DNA of 64,000 nt from Fremontodendron californicum (Eukaryota > Streptophyta > Magnoliopsida > Malvales > Malvaceae). The position numbers and the translations under genes are program-made. Under the pieces are notes generated by a model. It saw nothing but the letters and a program-made list of their open reading frames with translations. It was not told the DNA's origin and did not search any database. Positions 49,985 through 60,719 of this stretch are shown piece by piece (the first letter of the stretch is position 1; each line of letters begins with the position of its first letter). The stretch spans positions 14,838,501 through 14,902,500 of the forward strand of contig JAULJL010000018.1 of NCBI GenBank assembly GCA_030761205.1, given 5' to 3'.

Positions 49985-51215
49985 TTGTGCCCAAAGGTCT
50001 TTAAAATGGTGCCCGGAGGTCTTAAAATGGTGCCCGGAGGTCTTTAAAATGGTGCCTGAAGGTCTTAAAAATTGGTGCCCGAAGGTCTTTAAAATGGTGG
50101 CCGGAGGTCTTTAAAATGATGCCCGGAGGTCATAAAAAATTGGTGCCCGAAGGTCTTTAAAATGGTGCCCGGAGGACTTTAAAATTGAAAATTGTGCCCG
50201 GAGGTCTTTAAAATAGTGCCTGGAGGTCTTTAAAATGGTGCCCGGAGGTCTTAAAAATTGGTGCCCGGAGGTCCTTAAAATGGTGCCCGGAGGTCTTAAA
50301 AAAATTGGTGTCCGGAGGTCTTTAAAATGGTGCCCAAGGTCTTTAAAATGGTGCCCGGAGGTCTTAAAAAATTGGTGCTCGAAGGTCTTTAAAATGGTGC
50401 CCGAATGTCTTTAAAATTGTGCCCGGAGGTCTTTAAAATGGTGCCCGGAGTTCTTAAAAATTGGTTCCTGGAGGTCTTTAAAATTGGTGCCCGGATGTCT
50501 TAAAAATTGTGCCCGGAGGTCTTAAAAATTGGTGTCCAGAGGTCTTTAAAATTGGTGCCTGGAGGTCTTAAAATTTGTGCCCGGAGGTCTTTAAAATTGT
50601 GCCCGGAGGTCTTTAAAATAGTGCCCGGAGGTCTTAAAAATTGGTGCCCGGAGGTCTTTAAAATGGTGCCCGGAGGTCTATAAAATGGTGCCCGGAGGTC
50701 TTAAAAAAAATGGTGCCCGAAGTTCTTTAAAATGGTGCCCGGAGGTCTTTAAAAAGGTGCCCGGAGGTCTTAAAAAACTGGTGCCCGAAGGTCTTTAAAA
50801 TGGTGTTCGGAGGTCTTAAAAATTGGTGCTCGGTGGTCTTTAAAATTGGTGCCTGGAGGTCTTAAAAATTGTGCTCGGAGGTCATAAAAATTGGTGCCTG
50901 TAGGTCCTTAAAATTGGTGCCCGGAGGTCTTAAAAATTATGCCCTAAGGTCTTTAAAATTGTTCCCGGAGGTCTTTAAAATAGTGCCCGGAGGTCTTTAA
51001 AATGGTGCCCGGAGGTCTTAAAAATTGGTGCCCGGAGGTCTTTAAAATTATGGCCGGAGGTCTTTAAAATAGTGCCCGGTGGTCTTTAAAATAGTGCCCG
51101 GAGGTCTTCAAAATTGGTGCCCGCAGGTCTTTAAAATTGGTGCCCGGAGGTCTTAAAAAATTGATGCCCGAAGGTCTTTAAAATGGTGCCCGGAAGTCTT
51201 AAAAATTGGTTTGAA
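49985..51215 (-). repeat. Long 22-23-bp 'ggtgcccggaggtctttaaaat' satellite (element 3)
   Basis: About 54 units in 1.2 kb, mixing a 22-base form (…ctttaaaatggt) and a 23-base form (…cttaaaaattggt), with point variants. The core equals that of elements 1 and 2, but the array here is several times longer than in element 2. Confidence 0.9.
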
Positions 51216-52210
51216 AATACCTTGACGACGGTCTCAAGGCTCGATTTGTCTGATAAACAAAATGAATTCAATTTAAAACAGGAGGAAATACCTTGATGGC
51301 GATCTCAAACTCTGAATCTTTTGAGAAACAAAACGAGTTCTCTTTGGGGAAGTCCAAGCTTTCCTGATTTCTGCACTGTTAGCCAAATGCAATGATGAGA
51401 ATGCCATGCTTTTGCAAATGCTTGTATGCTTCCTAAAATAAATGCAATCAAATGATTGTGCCATAATTTCTAATCCATGGTTTCTTTGAGGTTCACAGAT
51501 TATATGACTTCAGGACAGAGTCTTCAACTGTTCATTGATGCCCCACTTGAGGAATCCTTCACTCAAGATATCTTGTCAAACAGTCTCAGCTTCTATCTCT
51601 CGCTGAAGTTCACAGATTTTCTGATTTTACGACGGAGTCTCCACCACGTTCACTGTTTTCTTTTCTTGATGAACTTTCCAAACCTTCCCAAGATTTAAAT
51701 CTATTCCTTAGTAATACTTTGAAATCCCTTTATTTAAAGATTTTTATTACTAATCATCATTCAATTCAATAACAATCATAATGCATCTCAAAAGTATATG
51801 AAAGAGAATATGAATCAATCAAAAATTGTCATGAAAGGATAACAAGAATTTATTGCAAGAAATGTTTTAAAATGGTAAAAATAAATATCAAGGATATAAG
51901 AAACAAATATAAGGTTATAGGCTGTAGATGCCCCGATGCGGAATATCTTGGACCCCTCCTTTTTCAAACCATCTGAAATTTCTCTTGAACGAGCAATTCA
52001 CTTGGGTAACCTCTTAACTTCTGTAGTTACATCAGACTGCGTTGTTCCCCTTTTCTCTGATTGTCAGATACTTTCTCCCCCTTTACACGAAGCATTGATT
52101 CAAGCTTTGATTAGTACTTGAGCCGCCTTTTGTAGGTTTTCAACTCAAGTGTCCTCCATTCGGTATTAAGTCACCCTTTGCGGGTTTTCGGCTTAAACCT
52201 CTTCTTTTTC
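51216..52210 (-). other. Module peculiar to element 3 3' UTR
   Basis: About 1 kb not matched in elements 1 or 2. It includes a near-repeat of 'gttcacagat(t)' with 'gacagagtct' at 51490-51525 and 51610-51645, and two related phrases ending 'gcgggttttcggctt'/'gtaggttttcaactc' near 52130-52190. No coding signature. Possibly an older 3'-UTR form lost in the others, or acquired sequence. Confidence 0.5.
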
Positions 52211-52699
52211 ATTATTTTTTTTTTGGTACCCAGCATCTGAGAATTCTAAATGCTTCCAAGGTAAAAATATCATTTCAAAATATGGGATAAGTTCTGAGAA
52301 TAACCTTTCAAATTAAATATCCATGCTTGATCAAAATGGGCTTTTAAAACATATAATGTAGGCCAAGGTTTAGGTTTAGAAAGAAAGGATAAATAGGTCC
52401 AAAATGTATTTAAGGGTGATTGGATCAAGGATCACTTCTTGAGGAGAACTCAATCTTGAAACATTTGTCAATTTTTGGACTTTCTTTTCCTTTTTTGCTT
52501 TGATGGCTTTAATTTGCCACATTTTCGATGGCTTTCTTTTTGCCATGATTTTTTATTATCTTTCCTCGCATTTGCCCTCCAGTGTGAAGGGTGATCCTTG
52601 ATCAAGGTTTCGAAGAAAGAAATAATTCTTAAGGCTCAAAGGGGTGACTAAGGATAGTTTCTTCTTAGTGGAAGGAATATGAAAAACGGCCATTCATCA
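52211..52699 (-). other. Pol-less spacer fragment of element 3
   Basis: Collinear with 31730-32300 of element 2 (for example 'atccatgcttgatcaaaatgg' and 'tgatccttgatca'). The homology stops exactly where the element 4 LTR begins. Confidence 0.75.
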
Positions 52700-52849
52700 T
52701 GTAGACACCTAATTTTGTCCGGACCACTAAACAGGTATGTTTTCTTCCCATATTGATGTTTCCGAGTATACAAAGACTGTTTTCATCCTGCAGGTGGTAC
52801 TCCGAGACTTAGTTTAAGAGGGCGAGCACAAAAAGATAAACTTGAAAAA

Positions 52850-52917
52850 AAGTCAACCCGAAAAAGTCAACCCCGAAAAAGTCAACCCCAAAAAGTCAAC
52901 TACTGAAAAAGTCAACC
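52850..52917 (+). promoter_or_regulatory. GTCAA cluster, element 4 LTR
   Basis: Five regularly spaced AAAAGTCAAC(C/T) repeats, about 16 bases apart. The cleanest example of the cluster. Confidence 0.5.
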
Positions 52918-54071
52918 CACTTTCAAAATCAAGATTTTAAGTTCAATTGAAAAATGGCGAAAGAATTTTGATAATCCGAGGTCTACATTGAAAGATATGG
53001 AGTTCGGAAGTTGGGATTTGGAGATTCAGTAGAAAAGAAACCCTAATTCGAGAAATTTGGGGAAAAGTGCTTAAACGATCAAACTGGTCGAAATTGAAGG
53101 TTCCAAATGAAAGATAAGCACTGACTACGGGTAATGGAGAAGTCACTTGCAAGAAAAACCGAAAGAAAAGTCAATCCGGGAGAAAACCGAGAATTAGGAT
53201 TTTTAGTGGATTTCGGTGAAATCGGGAAGAATCACAGAAATGGCCCGACTTGGTAAGACCAAAGCCCCCCAATGGATGAGGAATGATTAAAAAGGATGGA
53301 CCAAGGCTCAGATTGAAGAAAATTTGAAAATCGGACTTGTTTTGAGCAAAACCAGGTTTCGGAGGTTAAAGGGCAAAATTGGAAAAATTTGGGAAAATAG
53401 CAAATGGACTCCGAAAATTATGGAAAATTTGTCAATCTCATTCTTAAATCATTTGAAAGAGATTGGCGAAAGAAAATCTTGATTCCGAGTTCGTTTGCAA
53501 AATGGCCAAATCCCGGGCCTCCTATGCAGTAATTCAAGCCGATAAATCCCCAAAAAATACCAAATGAGCTCCAAAAATTATGAAAACTTCTAGATCACAC
53601 TTTTTAAGTATTTTGAAGAGATTGGTGAAGAAAAATCTTGATTTGGAGCTCGTTTAAAAAATGGTAAAAAGTAGGGGCATAAAAGGACATTTTGGGAAGA
53701 AAAAATCCAAATAAATAGCAAACGGACTCGGATAATTTTGAAATCTTCCAGAACTCAATATTTTATTATTTTGGAAGTATTAAAAAAAGAAAAATTGAAT
53801 TTGGAGCCCGTTTGATATTTATTTTGCATCCGGGGGGCAAAATGGTCGTTTCACCCAAGCAACCGAAAAGGGCTTCTTTGGGCCTTTCAAAAATCAGAGC
53901 TGGGCTGGAAAAGAGAAGTGCTGGCCTGCCCAAGCCCAAAGGAAGGAGGAAGCTTAGGATTTTTTCAATCAAGTGATTAAAAATCAAGAGTTAAGTTAGA
54001 GATTTTCATTTTTGAGCCTAAGTCCCAATCCCACATCCCTTTGTAATGTCAAGCCAAGGAGGTGCTCACCT

Positions 54072-54079
54072 TATAAATA
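54072..54079 (+). promoter_or_regulatory. TATA box of element 4 LTR promoter
   Basis: TATAAATA in 'ctcaccttataaataagggg', about 1.37 kb into the LTR. A start site would be expected about 30 bases on, near 54105. It lies in the segment that replaces the family's usual sequence. Confidence 0.6.
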
Positions 54080-54169
54080 AGGGGTCTTGGCCTTTGGTTG
54101 AAATCACCCACTACCCCTTGTGAGATAGTCTATACACTTGTATTAGGATTATCCGGGTGGTGAGTCATA

Positions 54170-54815
54170 GTGTTTTTGTTGAGAGGGTTTGTAGCTTAAT
54201 CCGTTCAAAAGCTACTCTGAGGGTTTGTAGCTTAATCCGTTCAAAAGCTACTCTCAGGGTTTATAGCTTAATCCGTTCAAAAGCTACTTGTGAGAGGGTT
54301 TGTGGCTTAATCCGTTCAAAAGCTACTCTGAGGGTTTGTAGCTTAATCCGTTCAAAAGCTACTCTGAGGTTTTTAGCTTAATCCGTTCAAAAGCTACTTG
54401 TGAGAGGGTTTATGGCTTAATCCGTTCAAAAGCTACTCTGAGGGTTTGTAGCTTAATCCGTTCAAAAGCTACTCTGAGGGTTTATAGCTTAATCCGTTCA
54501 AAAGCTACTTGTGAGAGGGTTTGTGGCTTAATCCGTTCAAAAGCTACTCTGAGGGTTTGTAGCTTAATCCGTTCAAAAGCTACTCTGAGGGTTTATAGCT
54601 TAATCCGTTCAAAAGCTACTTGTGAGAGGGTTTGTGGCTTAATCCGTTCAAAAGCTACTCTGAGGGTTTGTAGCTTAATCCGTTCAAAAGCTACTCTGAG
54701 GGTTTATAGCTTAATCCGTTCAAAAGCTACTTGTGAGAGGGTTTGTGGCTTAATCCGTTCAAAAGCTACTCTGAGGGTTTATAGCTTAATCCGTTCAAAA
54801 GCTACTTGGTGAGTT
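54170..54815 (+). repeat. 36-bp satellite with three-unit higher-order pattern in element 4 LTR
   Basis: About seventeen units around the constant core 'cttaatccgttcaaaagcta'. The units cycle through three forms: 'gtttgtggc..ctctga' (36), 'gtttgtagc..ctctga' (36) and 'gtttatagc..cttgtgaga' (39), so the higher-order period is about 111 bases. The cycle is regular over most of the array and irregular at both ends. Confidence 0.9.
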
Positions 54816-57488
54816 TTCATTTTAAAATAATGTTTCTTGTTCTTCCTTCATTTCCTTTCTTAAGTATATTTTTCTTACATTTTGTTTTTACAATAAACTC
54901 ACCATGGCTAAATGGCCTACATTATTTATTTTAAGTTGTTGTTTTTTATTCATTTTACCATATTGTTTATGCTATTTTCTTTATTTTTGATCTTTTAAAT
55001 ATTATGTTATTTCATGTTCTTAAGTTATATTTAATTTGGTTGCTTTGTTTGTTGCCATTTATGTCTTAGATATCATGTTTTTGCATTTTTAATTTTCTGT
55101 TTTCATGTTGTTTAAATTTGAGCATGTTTTAGAGTTAGCATATTAAGTGTTTGTGAAAATGCTTGTGTGATTCTTTGCATGATTCTTGTTTTATATCTTA
55201 GTGAGCATGTTTTAGATTTGGTATATTAGGTGTTTGTGAAAATGCTTGTGTGATTTTTGTGTTATGACTTAGTTTTTCATGCTAGCATACCAAGTGTTTG
55301 TGAAAATGCCATGCTTGTTGGAGCTTGGGGCCATTTGGCTACTCCATGTGTTTTGCATTGTGTGTTGTATTTTTGTCATGCTAGTTGTTAGGTTTTTGCA
55401 TTTGCATGATATTTGGTTGGATTTTTGAATTAAGCATGCCTTGTGTTTGTGAAAATGCCATGCATGTCTTAGGTTTAGGTTACATTAAATGCCATGCAAG
55501 TTCATGTTAGGTCTAGGCCATATTATTTATGTCATGCATTTTCCTTACATTTAGGTTTAGATCCATGCATTTCATGCATTATGTTTGCTGCATTGTTTCA
55601 TGCATTTCATGTTCATGCCACTTGAATAATGACTTGAGCCAATTAATGGTTCAAGGTCATGCTCTCTTGAGCACACTTGTGGAAAATTAAGTTTGTCAAA
55701 TTGATTATTCTACCTTTGTGATTTTTTTTACTTTTAGCCAATTTTTATCTAACTTTCAAAAAATCCTAGCTACTGTCTTCAAGTCATTCTATGAGTTTCA
55801 AATATTTTTATTTTGGTTTTTAAATGATTTTATCAAAGACAAAAAAAATGTGTTGGCAAAGCAGTTTTTTTTTTTCCACCCAAAACTCGTACATCTCCGA
55901 TTTTTCTGGGAATTCATCTTTGATCAGAAAATTAAGTCGATTTTTTCCCGTGTATTTTTACATGTCCTGAGTCTCCAATAATTTTTTCAGAATTTTTGGA
56001 ATTTTTAAAAATAGGGTAAAAGATCGTGGATTAAAACTGGACAGTGGAGTCAGAATTGAATTTAAAGAAAAACAAAGCAGTTTTTTCTCCTCCAAAAACT
56101 CGTACATCTCTGGTTTTTCTCGGAATTCATCTTTGATCAAAAAATTAAGCCGATTTTTTCTCGTGTAGTTTTACATGTCCTGAGTCTCCAGTATTTTTTT
56201 TAGAATTTTTGGAATTTTTAAAAATAAGATAAAAAAATCGTGGATTAAAACTGGACAGTGGAGTCATAATTGAATTAAAAAAAAAAAAACCATTTTTCTG
56301 TTTTGGTTAATTTACTTAGAGTGGGCTGATTAGGAGAGTTAGCTACTGACTTAGGGTGGTTTCTAAGCCTTTTCAAACTCTAAAAATGGTTTTTCAAGTC
56401 TCGGGTTAAGGGTAGTAAAATCCAGATTTTTAAACTGAGAAAATTAGAGTCATTTTAAAAATTTTAGCCCAGTTTTTATTTTTAATTCAAGCTTTTCAAA
56501 ACTGTTTTCAAACAATCACAAAGTATTTTGGTTTTAGAATATTTAATTTGACATATTTTCCTAAGGTAGCCGGATATCTTTTTAGATATACGGATTTCCT
56601 TAATTAAAGGAAAAAATACATTTCATGCATTGCATTTTTATATTCATGCATTTTATATAATATGTGATTCTTGCCATATTAATTTCTATGTGTCATGACA
56701 TTTAGGTTGCATTATATTATTTAGATTTTGCTATGTCATTTTATTTATGTCATGCATATACATATTCATTTCTTTTAAATATTTTCAAAAAAGGATAATG
56801 GTTTTCAATAAAAAATATAAAGATATTCCCGAGTTAAAATAATTCATGAGTTCTCTACCGGGTTTACTGGAGGGAATATCATCAATTATCATTAATAAAG
56901 GAATATCTTTCTTTCAAAAAAGAGAATGATTCGGAAAGTTTTCCAAGACTAATAAAAATTTCTATATTTTGCCACGTTTGTTGGGGAATATAGGAAAATT
57001 TTGAATTTATGAATTCCGGATCATTTTCAATAAAAAAAAAATGAAATTATTTTTCTTTAAATTGGGAATTAATTTGAAATACTAAATTTAAAACCAACTT
57101 TTCACCGAGACTTGAGATAACACACGATTAATAAGGTACCGATTTATACGGGCGTTGTGGGGGTGCTAATCCTTCCCCACACGTAACCGACTCCCGAACC
57201 CGCTTCTTTGATTTCTCTGGTTTAAAACGCAGACTTGAAATTGGTTTTTAAAATGTTTTAATTAATTTTTAAAATATTTTATAAAACCGGTTTTAATAGG
57301 TGGCCGATCACACCTAGCTAAAAAAGATTGGTGGCGACTCCATGTCTTTTTTAAGGTCATTTTCAAAACCTTCATTTCTAGAGGAATTAAGTCGACTTTT
57401 CCTCGGTTTTTTTTTTAAATGTCACGCTTAACGAATAATAAAGTCTTGCGATGAGACTCGTCGTTATTTTTTTTAGGTTGCGACAGCT

Positions 57489-57507
57489 TGGCGAATCTGC
57501 TGGGGAC
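57489..57507 (+). other. Primer binding site of element 4
   Basis: TGGCGAATCTGCTGGGGAC, three bases after the LTR end. It differs from the element 2 PBS at three positions, but keeps the TGGCGA start and CTGGGGAC end. Confidence 0.85.
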
Positions 57508-57839
57508 TATTAGAGAGTCAGGCCTAGAATTAGTCGTGTGTTATCAAAGTCTCGGTTTTGTTGGTTTTATTGGTATTTAATTTTAATTCCCATATTTTTG
57601 TTAATAAGGAGAATTTTGAAAATAATAAAATATTTTTAAATATGTTCATACTCATATGCATGCATTTTATTATTGTTCTCTAGCTATTTAAGGTTGTATA
57701 TTATAACTGCTTGTCGGTTAATGCGTTACACTATTCTTGAATGTTTTAATTGTTAGGACATTTAGAATAAGGTTTGTAGAATAGGTGGTGACAGGTTTGT
57801 TTTGTTTCTCCACACACACTACACGTGCATTTGCATAAC

Positions 57840-58310
57840 ATGAATCCTCTACCCGGGTTCCGTCCTTTTAAGTGGAAGTAAAGTAACTAAGCCTTCGTGA
57901 TTGATCCTCCGTATGGGCTAGTGAAACACTTTCGGAGTATAAAGTACCTAATGTCTTCGTGATAATCCTCCGTACGGGCATAGGAAAATATACTCTAACG
58001 AATTGAACCCGCTTTTATCGGGGTGCCTTACTAGCCTTCACCGGCGACAGTGAGGAACAATTCGGGGCCTTAGAACCGATTCACCCTCATATAGTGAACC
58101 TAGGCGAAGCCATCCCGAATTTCCGTTAGATATACCGAAAATAGGAACACATGGGAAGGACATTTCTAAACTTTTTGTTACTTGTTTTACACTCCGAATA
58201 AGTGTGGTAGATCGGGCAACGATGTACGTACATTGCCCGTAATAAATGTGATACTCCTCCTCGAAGGCATCGTGATGCCTAAATAAGCAGACATTGCTGG
58301 GGCAGATGTT
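57840..58310 (+). other. Conserved structured leader (element 4)
   Basis: Collinear with 37280-37740 (reverse). It has two copies of 'cttcgtgat..atcctccgta(t/c)gggc' at 57893-57919 and 57955-57981, separated by a segment with ACTTT/AAAGT arms. It also has a palindrome at 58222-58233 and an AGGCATC/GATGCCT hairpin at about 58264-58280. No conserved ORF. Confidence 0.6.
58214..58238. other. Palindrome/hairpin in element 4 leader
   Basis: GGGCA and TGCCC arms around ATGTACGTACAT, with a three-base offset (acg) on the left. The central 12-mer is perfectly self-complementary and identical to that in element 2. Confidence 0.5.
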
Positions 58311-58639
58311 CATTAGCTGTTTTTTTTAAAAATAAAAAAAAAATCCTTTTTCAAGCATTTTTGCATGTGGCACATTTCATGCATGTGTAAATAAAGCATG
58401 TACATTTTTGGTTGTATTATTGATCTCATTCTTTGCAATAAACAGTTGGTAATTGAATTTGATGATTTCATAAAACCGGTAGTGTCACATGAACATTTGC
58501 ATATTGTACCATAGTAAGATCCACCCTGAAATTCTTTTGAAAATGATGTTATTGGTTTATCAAAAAAAAATAAATCAAAAAAAAAAAAAAAATTGGAGGC
58601 AAATCTTGCATAATGAGATTTTTGAATAGTCCCACTAAT

Positions 58640-58925
58640 TTCGTGTAATCATTGATTTCTTTGTATATACCTTTGTGTTAATTCATTTATTTTTGCATGT
58701 ATCATTTTGACATCATATTATAGTCATAGCATGCATGGTCATTCATTGTAAGATACGTTTATCATATGCACAGTCATTATCTGTATATACCTGGCATTAG
58801 ATTGCATCCATAGCATACATAGTCATCATAATTTCTCTGTATATGTTCATGCATTAATCATCAGTTTATTCATGCACATAGGAATAGAGCATGTACATTC
58901 ATAATTGTATTCCTAATCTCATGAC
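58640..58925 (+). repeat. 93-bp-type repeats upstream of ORFa (element 4)
   Basis: About three diverged units ('catgtatcatt..gacatcat..cattcattgta'), same family as 4870-5545. Confidence 0.6.
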
Positions 58926-58937
58926 ATTTTCATTTGC

Positions 58938-59888
58938 ATGAAAGGGATTCGAGATATGAGGAATGAATCGGAGGAACGATTGGGTGCTTTGGAACGCAAT
59001 CAAGAGGAATATGGACATGAAATCCGAAAGGTGAAGGAACAACTTGCCAAATTGCTGAAAATGGTTGAGGATATGGGTAACAGTAAAGGTGAACTTCCTC
59101 AGGGCTTCGCATCATCTTCGGATCAACCAAAACCATTAGGCCCAGAACATATAATCCCTGCTGGATCCTGCGCTTGTCAATACCACAAAGGTTGCAATCC
59201 TGATGAAATTATGGACAAAATCGTGAAAATGATTAAACCTGAGAGCCTGATACCAATGATAGAAACCTTGGATCCTGTACCATACCTGCAAACTGTTCGA
59301 GGTCCAAGCCAGTATCCCCACCCTACCATGGTCCAATCGTCCATTGGGATGACCACTACGGGATTCCTGAATCCCACTCCATCACCAACAACTACCAGTT
59401 CATACTATTTCCCTCATCAACCACCTTATCCAGCATCTGGGATAGGAACCTCGAGCTATGTACAACCTCCAAAGGCCCCGTGTCCGAATCCATACCCTCA
59501 CCATGCTGTTCCGCCACATCTCCATGTAAACACTCCGGTTCGGACCTTAGTGCCCCCACCAAGTGCCCCAACTCCTAGGCCATGTGTAACTAAGAAACGA
59601 CCCCAGGATAAGACCCAAATGCCTTTTGATCCCATTCCAATCAGCTACCAAGAGCTTCTCCCTATACTGATCCAAAATCACATGGTTGCCTGTGTCCCAT
59701 TGAAACCCTTGTTACCACCATATCCAAGGTGGTATAATCCAAATGCAAAATGTGATTATCATTGTGGAATTGTTGGCCATAACATTGAAGACTGTATGGC
59801 ATTCAAAAAGAAAGTGCAAACTCTTATAAATGCCAAGTGGTTGGATCCCACGACACTGATTGATAGAGGACTGGGAAAGCGTCATTAG
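58938..59888 (+). CDS. ORFa: intact gag-like protein without capsid domain (element 4)
   Basis: 316 residues, ATG at 58938, stop TAG at 59886-59888; the only long intact ORF of the family here. Residues 1-48 are highly charged and heptad-like, probably a coiled coil. C78, C80, H83 and C86 form a small Cys/His cluster. Residues 100-225 are rich in Pro, Ser and Tyr. Residues 230-265 read FDPIPISYQELLPIL and VPLKPLLPPYPRWYNPNA, the segment that precedes the zinc box in Ogre-type Gag. C272, H275, H281 and C286 make a CX2HX5HX4C box. It thus looks like a Gag C-terminus with its own helical N-terminus and no capsid core. Ogre elements carry an extra ORF before gag; whether this is that ORF or a partial gag duplicate is open. 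Confidence 0.8.
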   Translation: MKGIRDMRNESEERLGALERNQEEYGHEIRKVKEQLAKLLKMVEDMGNSKGELPQGFASSSDQPKPLGPEHIIPAGSCACQYHKGCNPDEIMDKIVKMIKPESLIPMIETLDPVPYLQTVRGPSQYPHPTMVQSSIGMTTTGFLNPTPSPTTTSSYYFPHQPPYPASGIGTSSYVQPPKAPCPNPYPHHAVPPHLHVNTPVRTLVPPPSAPTPRPCVTKKRPQDKTQMPFDPIPISYQELLPILIQNHMVACVPLKPLLPPYPRWYNPNAKCDYHCGIVGHNIEDCMAFKKKVQTLINAKWLDPTTLIDRGLGKRH

Positions 59889-60174
59889 GATTGGGAGATT
59901 TACATCATTGAGGTGGAAAGACTTCGGTCTTATATGATGTAATAAGATTTCACTTTTTCAGTAGCCGGCTCTTATAGCCTTAGGATGTTAGGAAGAATAA
60001 AGTGCTTGTAAGGACAGTCTTAACCACTGTTCAAATTTTGTAAAACATGGTTTATACCATTGTGAATGTTGATGTGGGAATGAATTGATTATGTTTCAAA
60101 TTTATGAGAGGTTGATGATTAAGTTCCTCAGATTCTTATTTCCTCCGTGATATCTCCCCCTTTGCATTTTGCAT

Positions 60175-60600
60175 CCCATCAATTATTTGTCAGGTTGCAT
60201 TCATGCATTCATAATCAGCATGATTTTTCTGTATATATCTATGCATTAATTTGCTTATTACATACATCATGATTAGCATTAGGTCACATTCATGACACAC
60301 ATGGTTAGTATGATTTTCTTTGTATATACTCTGTATCAATCATTCATTGTTTGCATGTATCATAATTGACACCATGTTGCATTCATAGAACATATGAACA
60401 TTCATTGGGAAATATGCTGAAATGCACATGATCAGTCATTGCATATATCCATGTGTTGATTTGTTTATTCTTTGTTTGCAACATGTTGGCATTGTGATTG
60501 CATTTATTACATATATGGTCAGCATGTTTCCATTATACATGTCCATACATCATATTGTTTAGGCTTCACATGCATCAAATTGTATTCATGGCTCATTCAT
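60175..60600 (+). repeat. 93-bp-type repeats between ORFa and gag (element 4)
   Basis: About four units ('catgcattaatttgcttatt', 'gcattcatgacacacatggt'), same family as 4870-5545. With 58640-58925 they bracket ORFa. The stretch 59889-60174 is non-coding and shows nothing further. Confidence 0.7.
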
Positions 60601-60719
60601 CATGACATACATTTTGGGGAAAATAGAATAGAAGTTGGCTTGGCTTTAGGAGTCTTTGAAAGAATTTCCATTTCAAATCAGAAGAAGTACTGAGTACACT
60701 TTTAATACAGGCTGGTGCT

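Larger units (their letters stand above)
44452..52699 (-). mobile_element. Element 3: gag-only family, 3' half (minus)
   Basis: A minus-strand 3' LTR (44452-49708), PPT, satellite, an unusual module and part of the pol-less spacer, then cut at 52699 by element 4. The gag, PBS and 5' LTR should lie beyond element 4, outside the window. Its left end at 44452 (TGTCGCAACC) is inside T's upstream ORF, preceded by GTGTG as candidate target site. No gene is seen in this part. Confidence 0.85.
52700..57485 (+). mobile_element. Element 4 5' LTR, 4,786 bp
   Basis: Starts TGTAGACACC, ends TTGCGACA, followed by the PBS. GTCAA cluster 52850-52917; ~155-bp units 53330-53870; family homology lost at about 54000 and regained near 54815. 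The replaced part holds a TATAAATA and the 36-bp array. The last ~2.5 kb are collinear (reverse) with elements 0 and 3. Confidence 0.88.

Noticed and set aside
49985..51215. Possible CRISPR-like array
   Set aside because: Units are 22-23 bases with no unique spacers. It is an ordinary tandem satellite in a plant retrotransposon.
51936..52121. 61-codon ORF in the element 3-specific module
   Set aside because: Short, no recognisable family, no second copy for comparison.
54157..54381. ORF with repeated SLIRSKAT peptide
   Set aside because: Pure translation of the 36-bp satellite. The unit lengths (36 and 39) are multiples of three, so the frame stays open by chance.
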